Source of the DNA: Pseudomonas marincola
Lineage (GTDB): Bacteria > Pseudomonadota > Gammaproteobacteria > Pseudomonadales > Pseudomonadaceae
NCBI RefSeq assembly: GCF_900116605.1
Contig: NZ_FPBC01000009.1
Coordinates: 1 to 64,000, forward strand
Reading direction: 5' to 3'
DNA length: 64,000 nucleotides
The notes under the pieces were generated by a model that was given only the letters and a program-made list of their open reading frames with translations, made no database searches and had not been told where the DNA came from. Made by a program: the position numbers and the translations under genes. Shown in pieces: positions 20,114-30,683 of this stretch (positions are counted from its first letter, which is position 1; each line of letters starts with the position of its first letter).

Positions 20114-20911
20114 TCAGCGCGGAAGGTGCGTACTCAGCGGTTGCAATCCGTAGCGCGACAACAAACGAGTCATACGACCGTCGCGCTGGAAACGCTGTAA
20201 ACCGGCTTCAAAAATATCACGGTAGCGCTTGCTCGACTCCAGGGCTGGCGAAAATGCCAGATAAATGGGCAGCGAATTTGTCCGACAACCGACCTCTTGC
20301 AGTTGCTCATCTGCAGCTCTGTGACTGAGGTAATACGCCATGACCCAACTGTTCTCAATCGTGGCATCGATGCGGCCCATGCGCACTTTATCGACATTGA
20401 TGGCCAAGGCGTTGTCACCCGAGGCGAGCTGGACTTTGCGCGAGTCTTGCTGATGGCTATGGATATAGCTGTCCAGCTCAGCGCCGTAGCTGTAGCTGTT
20501 AATGGCGCCGAACGAAATCGACGCCAATGACTCGACGCCGCCATAACGCCAGGCATTGTCGGAGCGGGAGAAAAAGCACATTTGAGAAATGCCGGGGGCG
20601 GTTGCGGTGAACACAAAGCCGGGGGCATCTTCAACGCCCGCACCAATCAGCGCGTTGAGCTTACCGCGACGCGTGTCGTGCACGGCACGGGCCCAGTTGA
20701 TCACCCGGTATTCGACTTGAATTCCGGATTCGGCAAAAATCTGCTGCGCCAACTCGACAAACAGTCCGGGCTGTTCGGCATTTTTAGGGCAGTTGATCGG
20801 ACACCAAACATCACCCGCGATAACCAGCTTCTCCGGGGCCTCGTCAGCATACGCAGCGCTGCTTAGCAGCAAACCCAACGCCCAGCCGAGGCGAACGGCA
20901 GAACGTGTCAT
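20114..20911 (-). CDS. Periplasmic substrate-binding protein, family 3
   Basis: A 265-residue exported protein: signal peptide MTRSAVRLGWALGLLLSSAAYA, then a family-3 solute-binding fold with LVIAGDVWCPINC and GLFVELAQQIFAESGIQVEYR, the usual first lobe of amino-acid-type binding proteins. Cys residues in WCPINC are unusual and may form a disulfide. No permease or ATPase gene is adjacent, so it may be an orphan binding protein or work with a distant transporter. The ligand is unknown. Confidence 0.75.
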   Translation of the reverse strand: MTRSAVRLGWALGLLLSSAAYADEAPEKLVIAGDVWCPINCPKNAEQPGLFVELAQQIFAESGIQVEYRVINWARAVHDTRRGKLNALIGAGVEDAPGFVFTATAPGISQMCFFSRSDNAWRYGGVESLASISFGAINSYSYGAELDSYIHSHQQDSRKVQLASGDNALAINVDKVRMGRIDATIENSWVMAYYLSHRAADEQLQEVGCRTNSLPIYLAFSPALESSKRYRDIFEAGLQRFQRDGRMTRLLSRYGLQPLSTHLPR

Positions 20912-20947
20912 CAGCGGTGTTTGTCCATGCTTGGCTAATCCACTCAG

Positions 20948-22438
20948 TCAAAGGGGCTCGCTGCGCACACGGCCTACCGCGTCCAGCCAACCTTTATACA
21001 AGCGTTCACGGTGTTCGAGGCTGATTGTGGAGGCGAAACGTTGCTGACAATTCCAGTGTTCAGCAATTTCTTCCAGGCTGCTGTGGACGCCCGCCTGCAA
21101 ACCTGCCAGATATGCCACGCCCAACGCCGTGGTTTCGGTAACCTGCGGGCGCTCGACAGTCACACCAAGGATATTGGCGAGGAACTGCATCAGCCAATTA
21201 TTTTCGACCATGCCGCCATCAACACGCAACGCACTTGGCGCAGCGGCGCCGTCCTGACGCATGGCCACAAGCAGATCCAGGGTTTGATAGCACACCGATT
21301 GCAAACCGGCGGTGACAATCTCTTTGATCCCGGTATCACGCGTCAGGCCGAAAATTGCCCCCCGCGCTTTCGGGTCCCAGTACGGCGCGCCCAAACCGGT
21401 GAAGGCTGGCACCAGATACACGCCGCACGCATCGCCAGTCTGCTCGGCCAGCGCTTCACTCTCGCGGGCATGACTGATCAGCTTGATTCCGTCGCGCAAC
21501 CACTGCACGGCTGCGCCCGCGACAAAAATACTGCCCTCGACCGCATAAGTGACCTTGCCATCGAGGCGGTAGCCAACCGTGGTCAGCAATCGATGCTGTG
21601 ATGACACGGCCGTGTCGCCGGTGTTCTGAATCATGAAACAGCCGGTACCGTAAGTGCTCTTGATCATGCCCGGTTTGAAGCACGCCTGACCGAACAACGC
21701 TGCCTGTTGATCACCGGCAACCCCGTAAACCGGAATGGCGGCGCCGAATAACCCGGCCTCGGTATTGCCAAAATCAGCGGCGCAATCCAGCACTTCCGGG
21801 AGCATATTGCGCGGGATGTCGAACAGCGCCAGCAGGTCTTCGTCCCACTGCTGGGTGTGAATATTGAACAACATGGTGCGCGACGCATTGGTCGCGTCGG
21901 TCTTGTGCGACTTGCCGCCTGTGAGATGCCACAGCAGGAAACTGTCCACCGTGCCGAAACGCAACTCGCCGCGTTCTGCCCGCTCACGCGCACCGGGGAC
22001 GTGCTGCAAAATCCAGCGCAACTTGGTCGCGGAAAAATACGGATCGATCAGCAAACCGGAAGCTGCCGCCACCATGGGTTCATGCCCGGCCTCTTTCAGT
22101 TCGGCGCAATAATCCGCCGTGCGCCGGTCTTGCCAGACAATCGCCGGATAGATCGCCTGACCATTTTCAGCGTCCCAGACCAGTGTGGTTTCACGCTGGT
22201 TGGTAATGCCGATGGCAACGATATCCGCCGCTTCAACGCCGCCTTGCGAGAGTGCCTTGCGACAAACATCCAGCGTGGTTTGCCAGAGCGCCTGCGGGTC
22301 ATGTTCGACCCAGCCATCCTCAGGGAAGTATTGTTTGAACTCCTCCTGTGCACTGGCAACGGCCTTGCCCTGCTTGCTGAAAACAATGGCGCGACTGCTG
22401 GTCGTGCCCTGATCGATGGCTAGCAGGTACTCAGGCAT
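20948..22438 (-). CDS. glpK: Glycerol kinase
   Basis: Phosphorylates glycerol to glycerol 3-phosphate, trapping it in the cell. The 496-residue FGGY-family protein starts [20 protein letters not shown] and has the ATP-binding GTTSSR loop, the glycerol-contacting WQDRRT segment, the signature [12 protein letters not shown] and the C-terminal [24 protein letters not shown] six bases before the ATG at 22438 decides the start. Unlike the usual Pseudomonas arrangement, glpF is not upstream; ybaK precedes it by about 40 bp on the same strand. Confidence 0.97.
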   Translation of the reverse strand: MPEYLLAIDQGTTSSRAIVFSKQGKAVASAQEEFKQYFPEDGWVEHDPQALWQTTLDVCRKALSQGGVEAADIVAIGITNQRETTLVWDAENGQAIYPAIVWQDRRTADYCAELKEAGHEPMVAAASGLLIDPYFSATKLRWILQHVPGARERAERGELRFGTVDSFLLWHLTGGKSHKTDATNASRTMLFNIHTQQWDEDLLALFDIPRNMLPEVLDCAADFGNTEAGLFGAAIPVYGVAGDQQAALFGQACFKPGMIKSTYGTGCFMIQNTGDTAVSSQHRLLTTVGYRLDGKVTYAVEGSIFVAGAAVQWLRDGIKLISHARESEALAEQTGDACGVYLVPAFTGLGAPYWDPKARGAIFGLTRDTGIKEIVTAGLQSVCYQTLDLLVAMRQDGAAAPSALRVDGGMVENNWLMQFLANILGVTVERPQVTETTALGVAYLAGLQAGVHSSLEEIAEHWNCQQRFASTISLEHRERLYKGWLDAVGRVRSEPL

Positions 22439-22480
22439 GTTCATCCCTTATTGTGATTGTTGCAGCGCCAAACGCGCGTC

Positions 22481-22951
22481 TTACTCGCGGCCAATACTGG
22501 CGAATGCGGCCTGCGTGTGTAGCGCGAGAACGGCAGCGGCCAACTCAACCTCAAGTCCACGCCGCCCAGCACTGACATAGATGCTCGGATAATCCTGCGC
22601 GGTCTGATCGATAAATGTGCGCAGGCGTTTCTTTTGCCCCAGCGGGCTAATGCCGCCCAGTAAATAACCGGTTGCCCGTTGCGCCGCTTGCGGGTCCGCC
22701 ATGTCGGCCTTTTTAACGCCAGCGGCATGCGCCAAGGCTTTCAAATCGAGGCTACCCGCCACCGGCACGACAGCAACCAGCAACTCGCCCTTTTCACTGG
22801 CGGCCAGTAGCGTCTTGAATACCCGTTCCGGCTGCAGGCCAAGCTTTTCAGCTGCCTCAAGCCCATAAGAGGCCGCTTTGGGGTCGTGCTGATAGCTGTG
22901 AACCGTGTGCGCGGCCTTGGCCTTTTTCAGGAGATCTATAGCTGGAGTCAT
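22481..22951 (-). CDS. ybaK: Cys-tRNA(Pro) deacylase YbaK
   Basis: A 156-residue trans-editing enzyme that removes cysteine mis-attached to tRNA-Pro by ProRS (also encoded in this window at 2267). The YbaK/ProX fold is shown by AAEKLGLQPERVFKTLLA, the catalytic-Lys region, and GYLLGGISPLGQKKRLRTFID, a hallmark loop. The gene lies between glpK and the divergent glpR, so its promoter region faces that of glpR across about 140 bp. Confidence 0.93.
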   Translation of the reverse strand: MTPAIDLLKKAKAAHTVHSYQHDPKAASYGLEAAEKLGLQPERVFKTLLAASEKGELLVAVVPVAGSLDLKALAHAAGVKKADMADPQAAQRATGYLLGGISPLGQKKRLRTFIDQTAQDYPSIYVSAGRRGLEVELAAAVLALHTQAAFASIGRE

Positions 22952-23090
22952 GTTCGATTGTGAAAAAGTAAGCTGAAGTATGCTTACATTAGGGTCTGAT
23001 ACGGTTTTAGTGCAAGCCGATATGCAAGCTTCGTGAGGCTGAAATCAGTTTGCAGCCGCCCACAGTGATGCGATCCGAGGGATCATGCGA

Positions 23091-23846
23091 ATGAGTCTGA
23101 CGCCCCGTCAAAGCGAGATACTCAGGATTACTCAGGCGCAAGGCTACGCCAGCATTGATGAGCTGAGCCAAGCGGTTAGCGTGACCCCGCAAACCATCCG
23201 CCGCGACATCAATCACCTGGCAACGCTGGGCCTTTTGCGGCGCACCCACGGCGGCGCAGCCAGTGAAGCCTCAAGTACCGAGAACACGGCGTACACCATG
23301 CGCGCCCAGCAGATGCGCGACGAGAAACGTCAGATCGGCGAAGCCCTCGCCGCGCATATTCCCGACCACTGCTCGCTGTTCATCAATATTGGCACCACCA
23401 CCGAAGCAGTTGCGCGGGCGTTACTCAAACACAAGGGTTTGAAAGTTATTACCAACAACCTGCACGTCGCGGCCCTGATGAGCTGCAAGCCGGATTTCGA
23501 AGTGTTGCTGGCCGGAGGAACAGTGCGCGCGGACGGCGGGGTTGTCGGGCAAGCCACCGTGGATTTCATCCGCCAGTTCAAGGTCGATTACGCCCTGGTT
23601 GGAATCAGCGGGATTGATCATGACGGCAGTCTGTTGGACTTCGATTACGAGGAAGTGCGCGCCTCGCAAGCCATTATCAACAATGCAAGACAGGTGTATC
23701 TGGCTGCCGACTCCAGCAAGTTCGGACGCAATGCGCTGGTGCGCCTCGGCGGAATAGAACTGCTGGACCGGATATTCACCGACGCCAAGCCCAATACCGA
23801 ACTAATGAAACGCCTCAAAGCGCAGAACGTACAGGTTGATTGGTAA
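23091..23846 (+). CDS. glpR: Glycerol-3-phosphate regulon repressor
   Basis: DeoR-family repressor that binds operators of the glp genes and is released by glycerol 3-phosphate. The 251-residue protein has the N-terminal helix-turn-helix ([15 protein letters not shown] and [18 protein letters not shown]), then the DeoR sugar-phosphate domain with [16 protein letters not shown] and the C-terminal [23 protein letters not shown] nine bases before the ATG at 23091 favours it over the ATG at 23085. Two matching operators lie just downstream, before glpD. Confidence 0.93.
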   Translation: MSLTPRQSEILRITQAQGYASIDELSQAVSVTPQTIRRDINHLATLGLLRRTHGGAASEASSTENTAYTMRAQQMRDEKRQIGEALAAHIPDHCSLFINIGTTTEAVARALLKHKGLKVITNNLHVAALMSCKPDFEVLLAGGTVRADGGVVGQATVDFIRQFKVDYALVGISGIDHDGSLLDFDYEEVRASQAIINNARQVYLAADSSKFGRNALVRLGGIELLDRIFTDAKPNTELMKRLKAQNVQVDW

Positions 23847-23911
23847 CCATCTTCTGGTATGTATGGGGTTCTGACGGCTGGCCTGGTTAATCACAGAGGG
23901 TTCAACTAGGC

Positions 23912-23931
23912 TAAGTTCGAAAGTGAACATT
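23912..23931. promoter_or_regulatory. Putative GlpR operator 1 before glpD
   Basis: TAAGTTCGAAAGTGAACATT matches 17 of 20 positions of the E. coli GlpR consensus WATKYTCGWWAWMGAACATW. It lies 30 bp before the glpD start. Confidence 0.65.
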
Positions 23932-23932
23932 T

Positions 23933-23952
23933 AAAGTTCGATTTCGACCACA
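23933..23952. promoter_or_regulatory. Putative GlpR operator 2 before glpD
   Basis: AAAGTTCGATTTCGACCACA matches about 16 of 20 positions of the GlpR consensus. It sits one base after the first site, giving two full sites about two helical turns apart, which suits cooperative repression. Confidence 0.55.
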
Positions 23953-23961
23953 GGTGTTGCC

Positions 23962-25503
23962 ATGCTCCCGCATTCTCAGCCTCATCCTCCTTTTGCCGAG
24001 GTCTACGATCTGGCGGTAATCGGCGGCGGTATCAATGGCGCCGGCATTGCTGCTGATGCAGCGGGCCGCGGGCTGAGCGTTTTTCTGTGCGAGAAAGACG
24101 ACCTTGGCGAGCACACCTCCTCGGCCAGCAGCAAACTGATCCACGGCGGCCTGCGCTACCTTGAGCACTACGAATTCCGACTGGTGCGTGAAGCGCTGGC
24201 GGAGCGTGAGGTGTTATTGGCCAAGGCGCCACATATCATAAAACCCATGCGCTTCATCTTGCCGCACCGGCCTCACCTGCGGCCCGCATGGATGATTCGC
24301 GCCGGTTTGTTTCTGTACGACCATCTGGGCAAGCGAGAGAAACTGGCAGGCTCGAAAGGCCTGCGCTTCGGTAGCCAAAGCCCGCTTAAAAACACCATCA
24401 AACGCGGCTTTGAATACTCCGATTGTTGGGTCGATGACGCCCGCCTGGTCGTTCTCAACGCACTGGACGCCCACGAGCATGGCGCGCATGTGCACACTCA
24501 AACCCGTTGCATCAGCGCCCGGCGCACCCGCGGTGTATGGCACATTCACCTGGAACGCAAAGACGGCACGCTGTTTGCGATTCGTGCGCGCGCGCTGGTC
24601 AATGCCGCCGGCCCCTGGGTTGCGAAAGTGTTGAGTGAAGAACTGAAACAGCAATCGCCTTACGGTATTCGCCTGATCAAGGGCAGCCACATAATTGTCG
24701 AGCGCCAGTTCGAGGGTGATCAGGCCTACATCCTGCAAAATGAAGACCGTCGTATCGTCTTCGCCATTCCGTATCTGGGTGCATTCACGATGATCGGCAC
24801 CACCGATGAGGAATATCACGGTGACGCCAACCATGTGAGCATCAGCCCCAGCGAGACTCAGTATTTACTGGACGTGGTGAATGATCACTTCAAGCGCCAA
24901 CTAAGCCCGGAGGACATTCTGCACAGCTTCTCCGGCGTGCGGCCGCTGTGCGATGACGAGTCGGATGACCCTTCCGCTGTCACCCGTGACTACACGCTGT
25001 CGATATCGGGCAATCCCGGTGAGGCGCCGTTGCTGTCGGTGTTTGGCGGTAAGCTCACGACCTACCGGCGACTCGCCGAATCGGCGCTGGAGTTACTCGC
25101 GCCGTTCTTCCCCAAGGCTGGCCCCGAATGGACCGCCAAGCACCCGCTGCCGGGCGCTGAAAACATCACAGACGCCAACGAACTGGGTGAACAATTGCAC
25201 CGTGAGCACGAATGGCTGCCCATCGCAGTGGCCCAGCGCTGGGCGCACAGTTACGGCAGCCGGAGTTACTCACTGTTGAGTAATACCCAAAACATTCGCG
25301 ATCTCGGCCAGCATTTTGGAGCCGGGTTGTATCAACGCGAAGTGGACTATTTGTGCGAGCACGAATGGGCTATCACCGCGCCAGACATTCTCTGGCGCCG
25401 CAGCAAACTGCAACTGTTCATGAGCCCGCAAGAGCAAGCGCAACTGAGCGCCTACCTTGAGGCCAAGCTGGCAGTCGCCGCCGAAAGCGCGCTGATCAGC
25501 TAA
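23962..25503 (+). CDS. glpD: Aerobic glycerol-3-phosphate dehydrogenase
   Basis: Membrane-associated FAD enzyme that oxidises glycerol 3-phosphate to dihydroxyacetone phosphate and passes electrons to quinone. The 513-residue protein has the dinucleotide fold near residue 17 (VYDLAVIGGGINGAGIA-type), the DLGEHTSSASSKLIHGGLRY signature and IKGSHIIVERQFEG. Later come the GTTDEEY and GVRPLCDDE segments, then the C-terminal helical domain with YGSRSY. It follows glpR by 115 bp, with two operators in between. glpM, which follows glpD in some pseudomonads, is not present. Confidence 0.97.
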   Translation: MLPHSQPHPPFAEVYDLAVIGGGINGAGIAADAAGRGLSVFLCEKDDLGEHTSSASSKLIHGGLRYLEHYEFRLVREALAEREVLLAKAPHIIKPMRFILPHRPHLRPAWMIRAGLFLYDHLGKREKLAGSKGLRFGSQSPLKNTIKRGFEYSDCWVDDARLVVLNALDAHEHGAHVHTQTRCISARRTRGVWHIHLERKDGTLFAIRARALVNAAGPWVAKVLSEELKQQSPYGIRLIKGSHIIVERQFEGDQAYILQNEDRRIVFAIPYLGAFTMIGTTDEEYHGDANHVSISPSETQYLLDVVNDHFKRQLSPEDILHSFSGVRPLCDDESDDPSAVTRDYTLSISGNPGEAPLLSVFGGKLTTYRRLAESALELLAPFFPKAGPEWTAKHPLPGAENITDANELGEQLHREHEWLPIAVAQRWAHSYGSRSYSLLSNTQNIRDLGQHFGAGLYQREVDYLCEHEWAITAPDILWRRSKLQLFMSPQEQAQLSAYLEAKLAVAAESALIS

Positions 25504-25520
25504 GGCGTCGCGAACGATGT

Positions 25521-26516
25521 TTAGAGATTGGCCAGGTGATCGTCTTCCATGCGTTGCTCTTGCAGATACGGGAGCACCGCCGACAACAGCGGCGCCTTGA
25601 AAGCCTCCTGAAAGCGGTGCGCAAGCCCTGGAATCAGACGCAACTGACTGCCCTTGATATGCGCAGCAACATGCACACCATGCATCACCGGCAGCAGCGG
25701 ATCGGCAGTGCCATGCACCACCAGCGTTGGCACCTGAAGTTTGTTGAGCATGTCCACGCGGCTCGGCTCGGCCAGAATCGCCAGTATTTGCCGCTCGACA
25801 CCTTGCGGATTGAACGCACGGTCGTAAGAAACCTGCGCTTCGTGCAATAACGCCTGACGATCATCAGTCACCGACGGGCTGCCCAAGGCTGCGAGTAAAT
25901 CCGCCTGCTGCTCCAGCGCGGCCTCGCGATTGGGCGCTTCACGGCGCGCCAGTAATTCGAGTAACTTCGCGCTGGGTGCCGGTAATCCCGCCGCGCCAGT
26001 GCTGGTCATAATCAGGGTCAGGCTCTCGACCCGTTGCGGCGCTATATCAGCCAGATGTTGAGCGATCATGCCGCCCATGCTCGCACCCAGCACATGGAAG
26101 CGCTTAACCCCGATGGCATCCATCAGGCCCAGTGCATCGCCGGCCATGTCACGCAGACTGTAAGGTGACGCCACTGTCAGACCCAACCGATAGCGCAATG
26201 CCTCGTAGGCCAGATTAATGTCCGGCGCTGGCTGACCAATCCAGGCACTCAAACCGACATCGCGATTGTCAAAACGGATCACCCGAAAGCCTTGTTCACA
26301 AAGCGGTTTTACCACTTCATCGGGCCAGTGGATCAACTGCCCACCCAGGCCCATTACCAACAGCAAAACCGGATCACGCTCGCGACCAATGCTCTGATAG
26401 GCAAGGCGCACATCACCGACATCGACCATCTCGGTCGGCACGCTGGTATTGCAACGGTCTGCTGCCTGAACTGAAAAGCCGCAAAAGAGTGCGACCAGAA
26501 AAAATACAACACGCAT
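25521..26516 (-). CDS. Exported alpha/beta-hydrolase
   Basis: A 331-residue hydrolase with a signal peptide ([18 protein letters not shown]), so probably periplasmic. The core has the oxyanion-hole segment [10 protein letters not shown], a strand with FDNRDVGLS, the nucleophile elbow [10 protein letters not shown] (Ser about residue 147) and a late Asp/His pair ([18 protein letters not shown]). This resembles cofactor-free haloperoxidase or epoxide-hydrolase-like enzymes; the substrate is unknown. It converges on glpD with an 18-bp gap. Confidence 0.8.
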   Translation of the reverse strand: MRVVFFLVALFCGFSVQAADRCNTSVPTEMVDVGDVRLAYQSIGRERDPVLLLVMGLGGQLIHWPDEVVKPLCEQGFRVIRFDNRDVGLSAWIGQPAPDINLAYEALRYRLGLTVASPYSLRDMAGDALGLMDAIGVKRFHVLGASMGGMIAQHLADIAPQRVESLTLIMTSTGAAGLPAPSAKLLELLARREAPNREAALEQQADLLAALGSPSVTDDRQALLHEAQVSYDRAFNPQGVERQILAILAEPSRVDMLNKLQVPTLVVHGTADPLLPVMHGVHVAAHIKGSQLRLIPGLAHRFQEAFKAPLLSAVLPYLQEQRMEDDHLANL

Positions 26517-26633
26517 AAAACACCCGAAACGCAGAACCCCATTAGGACGCGAGTTTGATGTTATTCAGGCGAGCGCGCTGCCACACTTCGATGACACTTT
26601 AATGAACCCTGCCCAGCGGTCATCGCTTAAACC

Positions 26634-26671
26634 GAAAAAACCCGCCCAACCGTTAAACGGCGGGCGGGTTT
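26634..26671 (-). terminator. Terminator of metE
   Basis: CCCGCCC and GGGCGGG arms with an inner AACCGTT/AACGG pairing; on the minus strand the stem is followed by GTTTTTTCGG. It begins 5 bp after the metE stop. Confidence 0.9.
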
Positions 26672-26675
26672 GGGC

Positions 26676-28979
26676 TTAAGCGCTCAGCGCCGCCCGCAGT
26701 TGCCGGGCAGCGGAGACCATGTTGATCAGCGCGGCTTCGGTTTCGGGCCAGGCGCGGGTTTTAAGGCCGCAGTCCGGGTTTACCCACAGGCGCTCGGCGG
26801 GAATGCGTTTCACCGCCTTGCTCATGAGTTTGATCATCTCGCGGCTGTCGGGCACGCGCGGCGAGTGAATGTCATACACGCCGGGGCCAATGTCATTGGG
26901 ATAGGCGAACGCCTCGAACGCATCCAGCAACTCCATGTCGGAACGCGAGGTTTCGATGGTGATGACATCCGCGTCCATGGCCGCAATCGACTCGATTACG
27001 TCATTGAACTCGCTGTAGCACATGTGGGTGTGAATCTGCGTTTCGTCACGCACACCCGAAGCGCACAGGCGAAATGCCTCGGTGGCCCAATCGAGGTAGC
27101 CTTGCCACGCAGCCTTGCGCAGCGGCAAGCCTTCACGGAAGGCCGCCTCATCGATCTGCACGATGCGAATGCCTGCCGCTTCCAGATCTACAACCTCATC
27201 GCGAATGGCCAGTGCCAACTGCCTGGCCTGCACTTCACGGCTGACATCCTCGCGCGGGAACGACCACATCAGCATGGTGACCGGGCCGGTGAGCATGCCT
27301 TTCATCACCTTGTTGGTAAGCCCTTGGGCGTAGCGAATCCAGTCCACGGTCATCGGCTGCGGACGGCTCAGATCTGCGACAATGATTGCAGGCTTCACGC
27401 AGCGCGAGCCGTAGCTTTGCACCCAACCGAAGCGGGTAAATGCGTAGCCATCGATTTGCTCGGCAAAGTACTCGACCATGTCGTTGCGCTCGGCTTCACC
27501 GTGCACCAGCACATCCAGCCCGAGGTTTTCCTGAATCGTCACGGCGTGGCGGATTTCGCTGTACATGGCCTCGGTATAGTCACTGCGCGAAAGCTTGCCC
27601 TGCTTGAATGCCTGACGCGCCAGGCGAATCGCCGGGGTCTGCGGGAACGAGCCAATGGTTGTGGTCGGGAACGCAGGCAATTGCAAGCGGCTGCGCTGCA
27701 GCTCGATACGCTCGGAAAACGCCGAAGTACGCTGGCTGTCGGCGGCGGTGATGGCAGCGAGACGCTGATGCACAGCCTCTTTATGGATACGTGTCGAACT
27801 GGCGCGACTGCGCTGAATCTCGGCGCTGTGCTCAAGCACACGGATAACTTCAGGCGATTGCGGGTTGTTCAGGGCCTTGGTCAGAACCGCAATCTCTGCA
27901 CATTTTTGCACGGCAAACGCCAGCCAGCCTTTCAGCTCATCATCGAGTTGGTCTTCACGACGCAGATCGACCGGGCTGTGCAGCAACGAGCAAGAGCCAG
28001 CCACCCAAAGATTGCCTGCGAAGCGCTGTTCAGCCTGCTGCAATTGCGACAAGGCAGCCTCAAGGTCACAGCCCCAGACGTTGCGACCGTTAACCACGCC
28101 CAGCGACAGCACTTTATAGGCTGGCAGACGATCGAGCAGCATCGGCAATTGCTCTGGCGCGCGCACCAGATCGACGTGCAAGCCATCAACCGGCAAGTTG
28201 ACTGCCAGGCCGAGGTTGTCTTCAAGGCCGCTGAAGTAGCAGGCCACCAGCTTTTTAAGCGGCGCGTGCTGGATCAGGTTGTAGGCGCGTTCGAAGGCGT
28301 TCTTCCAGTCCTGCGGCAAATCGAGGCCCAGAATCGGCTCGTCGATCTGCACCCACTCCACGCCCTGAGCGGCCAGACGCGTGAGAATTTCACCGTACAG
28401 CGGCAGCAATCTGTCGAGCAGCTCAAGCTTGTCGAATGCCTCGCCCTTGGCCTTGCCCAGCCACAGATACGTTAACGGACCAATGACCACCGGCTTGACC
28501 TTGTGGCCCAGCGCATGGGCTTCGTCCACTTCCTCAAACAGCTGCTCCCAACTCAGTTGGAATTGCTGATCGGCAGTGAATTCCGGCACCAGATAGTGAT
28601 AGTTGGTGTCGAACCATTTGGTCATTTCAAGCGCATGTCCGGCGCTGTCATGCTGGCCGCAGCAGCGCTGGCTCACACCACGCGCCATGGCGAACAAGGT
28701 GTCGAGACCCGGCGCGCCCGATTGCGGCTTGAAGCGCTGAGGAATAACCCCGAAGCTCAGCGAATGAGTCAGTACCTGGTCGTACCAGGCGAAGTCGCCG
28801 ACGGGCAGCAGGTCTAACCCGGCGTCTTGTTGCAGCTGCCAATGCGCGGCGCGCAATTGTTTGCCGGCCAGGCGCAGGCCAGCTTCGTCCAGTTCACCCT
28901 TCCAATGGGCCTCCAGGGCTTTTTTTAACTCTCGGTCAGCACCGATGCGCGGAAATCCGAGGGAATGTGACACGGCCAT
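26676..28979 (-). CDS. metE: Cobalamin-independent methionine synthase
   Basis: Transfers the methyl group of 5-methyltetrahydropteroyl-triglutamate to homocysteine without vitamin B12. The 767-residue protein has two barrels. The N-terminal barrel starts [20 protein letters not shown]; the C-terminal one carries the zinc and homocysteine residues in [43 protein letters not shown] and [12 protein letters not shown]. The start at 28979 matches the family; the longer frame from 29060 would cover the promoter region shared with metR. The divergent metR gene and a MetR-like half-site lie upstream. Confidence 0.97.
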   Translation of the reverse strand: MAVSHSLGFPRIGADRELKKALEAHWKGELDEAGLRLAGKQLRAAHWQLQQDAGLDLLPVGDFAWYDQVLTHSLSFGVIPQRFKPQSGAPGLDTLFAMARGVSQRCCGQHDSAGHALEMTKWFDTNYHYLVPEFTADQQFQLSWEQLFEEVDEAHALGHKVKPVVIGPLTYLWLGKAKGEAFDKLELLDRLLPLYGEILTRLAAQGVEWVQIDEPILGLDLPQDWKNAFERAYNLIQHAPLKKLVACYFSGLEDNLGLAVNLPVDGLHVDLVRAPEQLPMLLDRLPAYKVLSLGVVNGRNVWGCDLEAALSQLQQAEQRFAGNLWVAGSCSLLHSPVDLRREDQLDDELKGWLAFAVQKCAEIAVLTKALNNPQSPEVIRVLEHSAEIQRSRASSTRIHKEAVHQRLAAITAADSQRTSAFSERIELQRSRLQLPAFPTTTIGSFPQTPAIRLARQAFKQGKLSRSDYTEAMYSEIRHAVTIQENLGLDVLVHGEAERNDMVEYFAEQIDGYAFTRFGWVQSYGSRCVKPAIIVADLSRPQPMTVDWIRYAQGLTNKVMKGMLTGPVTMLMWSFPREDVSREVQARQLALAIRDEVVDLEAAGIRIVQIDEAAFREGLPLRKAAWQGYLDWATEAFRLCASGVRDETQIHTHMCYSEFNDVIESIAAMDADVITIETSRSDMELLDAFEAFAYPNDIGPGVYDIHSPRVPDSREMIKLMSKAVKRIPAERLWVNPDCGLKTRAWPETEAALINMVSAARQLRAALSA

Positions 28980-29031
28980 GTTTAAACGCTCCTGTGTAAG
29001 TGATGGCGCTATTGTCGACAAGGCTCCCTCA

Positions 29032-29044
29032 TGAAACAAACTCA
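29032..29044. promoter_or_regulatory. Putative MetR-binding site
   Basis: TGAAACAAACTCA fits the MetR consensus TGAA-N5-TTCA with one mismatch. It lies between the divergent metE and metR starts, 53 bp before metE. Confidence 0.45.
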
Positions 29045-29136
29045 AGATATTCGTTTTCATCTGTAATATTATTCATGATTGTATCAATCGCTATTGCGCC
29101 ACCCGTTCGCTCACCCGCTTTACTGCCGAGGCCACC

Positions 29137-30054
29137 ATGCTTGAATTACGCCACTTGAAAACCCTGCACGCGCTGCGCGAATGCGACAGCCTGGTGGAGG
29201 CTGCCGAGCGCTTGCACCTCACTCAGTCGGCGCTTTCGCATCAGTTCAAGGAGCTGGAAGAACGCCTCGGTATGCAACTGTTCGTGCGCAAGACCAAGCC
29301 GGTGCGCTTTACCAGCGCCGGTCTGCGTTTACTGCAATTGTCCGACGCGGTGTTGCCCATGCTGCGCAGCGCCGAGCGCGACTTGTCGCGACTGGCCGGC
29401 GGCACGGCAGGCCGCCTGCACATGGCGATTGAATGCCACAGTTGCTTTCAGTGGCTGATGCCAACCATCGACCAGTTCCGCGATGCCTGGCCGGAAGTTG
29501 AACTGGACCTGGCCTCCGGCTTCTCGTTCGCCCCTTTACCGGCGCTGGCCCGTGGCGATCTCGATCTGGTTGTAACGTCCGACCCGCTGGAGTTGGCTGG
29601 GATTACCTACGTGCCGTTATTCACTTACGAGGCCATGCTCGCAGTCGCCAACCAGCATGCACTGGCGGGCAAGCCGTGCATCAACCCGCAAGACCTTGAG
29701 AACGAAACCCTGATCACCTACCCCGTCGAACGCGACCGGCTGGATATTTTCACCCGCTTTCTGGAGCCAGCAGACGTCGAGCCGGCGCAAGTGCGCACCT
29801 CGGAACTAACGGTGATGATGATGCAACTGGTCGCCAGCGGCCGGGGCGTTTGCGGCCTGCCCAATTGGGCCCTGCATGAATACAGCTCACGTGGCTACGT
29901 GACTGCCAAACGTCTGGGCGAAAAAGGCCTGTTTGCCACCCTGTACGCAGGGATCCGGACCGACATGCTCGATGCGCCCTTTATGCGCGACTTCCTGCTG
30001 ACCGCCAAAGACACCTCGTTCTCCAACCTCGAAGGCGTCAGCGTCGCACGTTGA
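29137..30054 (+). CDS. metR: LysR-type regulator MetR
   Basis: Activator of methionine genes that uses homocysteine as co-inducer; usually encoded divergently from metE, as here. The 305-residue protein has the LysR helix-turn-helix in residues 1-60 (MLELRHLKTLHALRECDSLV, then TQSALSHQFKELEERLG) and a MetR-type effector domain with HMAIECHSCFQWLMPTID. Length is standard. The 157-bp gap to metE holds a likely MetR site. Confidence 0.93.
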   Translation: MLELRHLKTLHALRECDSLVEAAERLHLTQSALSHQFKELEERLGMQLFVRKTKPVRFTSAGLRLLQLSDAVLPMLRSAERDLSRLAGGTAGRLHMAIECHSCFQWLMPTIDQFRDAWPEVELDLASGFSFAPLPALARGDLDLVVTSDPLELAGITYVPLFTYEAMLAVANQHALAGKPCINPQDLENETLITYPVERDRLDIFTRFLEPADVEPAQVRTSELTVMMMQLVASGRGVCGLPNWALHEYSSRGYVTAKRLGEKGLFATLYAGIRTDMLDAPFMRDFLLTAKDTSFSNLEGVSVAR

Positions 30055-30217
30055 TAGGTGGCGTCTGGTTCGAGGCTGTGTCGAAATCTGGGTGGTACGG
30101 CCAATGCGCGTGCGCACTGATGGATAAAGCGAGCGGGCAGCTTGTCCGGGCAGTGAATGCCCGTGCCGAGAATTGAAAAGCGGGTCTGAATCTGTGGATT
30201 TGGCTGCGGGCCGCTAC

Positions 30218-30628
30218 TCACCTTGCCCACGGGTCATAAGTGCCAAAGCTCCAGACATGCCCTTCCGGATCGCGGCAAGTGAAACCCCTGCCGCCATAAC
30301 CTTCATCCTTGATGTCGATAACGATTTCAGCACCCGCGGCCACCGCGCGGCGGTACAGCACATCCGCATCATCCACCAGCAGATACAGGCTTTGCGTGCA
30401 ACCGCCTGCATGCTCGGGCGAGCGCATCAGCCGACCGTATTCCGAGTCCACCGTTGAGCCGAGCATCAGCATGCTGTTGCCCAGCGTGAGTTGTGCATGA
30501 GCAATGCCGCCGTGGCGATCGCTGACGACCAGATGCCGGGTAAAACCGAAGTTCTCACACAGCCAGTCGAGCGCAGCGGGGGCATCCCGATAACGTATGC
30601 AGGGAATCAAACAGCTCTGTTGCACCAT
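30218..30628 (-). CDS. VOC/glyoxalase-superfamily protein (PhnB-like)
   Basis: A protein of about 136 residues of the vicinal-oxygen-chelate fold: the segment PCIRYRDAPAALDWLCENFG opens the first beta-alpha-beta unit, and FTCRDPEGHVWSFGTYDP closes the second, with the Glu and His positions often used for metal. Substrate unknown; relatives include glyoxalase and antibiotic-resistance binding proteins. GGAGG lies 5 bases before the ATG at 30628 (a second ATG stands directly in front). The methyltransferase gene upstream ends 53 bp away on the same strand. Confidence 0.8.
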   Translation of the reverse strand: MVQQSCLIPCIRYRDAPAALDWLCENFGFTRHLVVSDRHGGIAHAQLTLGNSMLMLGSTVDSEYGRLMRSPEHAGGCTQSLYLLVDDADVLYRRAVAAGAEIVIDIKDEGYGGRGFTCRDPEGHVWSFGTYDPWAR

Positions 30629-30683
30629 CATTGCCTCCTCGTCCGCCGCAGTAGCTAAACACAAAACCGCTAATACTCTGCGC

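Noticed and set aside
22949..22968. GlpR-like site at the ybaK start
   Set aside because: Only about 13 of 20 consensus positions match, and it overlaps the start codon region.
26670..28475. 601-codon open frame on the plus strand
   Set aside because: Antisense to metE, which has all catalytic motifs; the shadow protein has no recognisable domain.
28980..29136. Possible cobalamin riboswitch before metE
   Set aside because: The leader is too short and lacks the B12-box pattern; a MetR-type site explains control.
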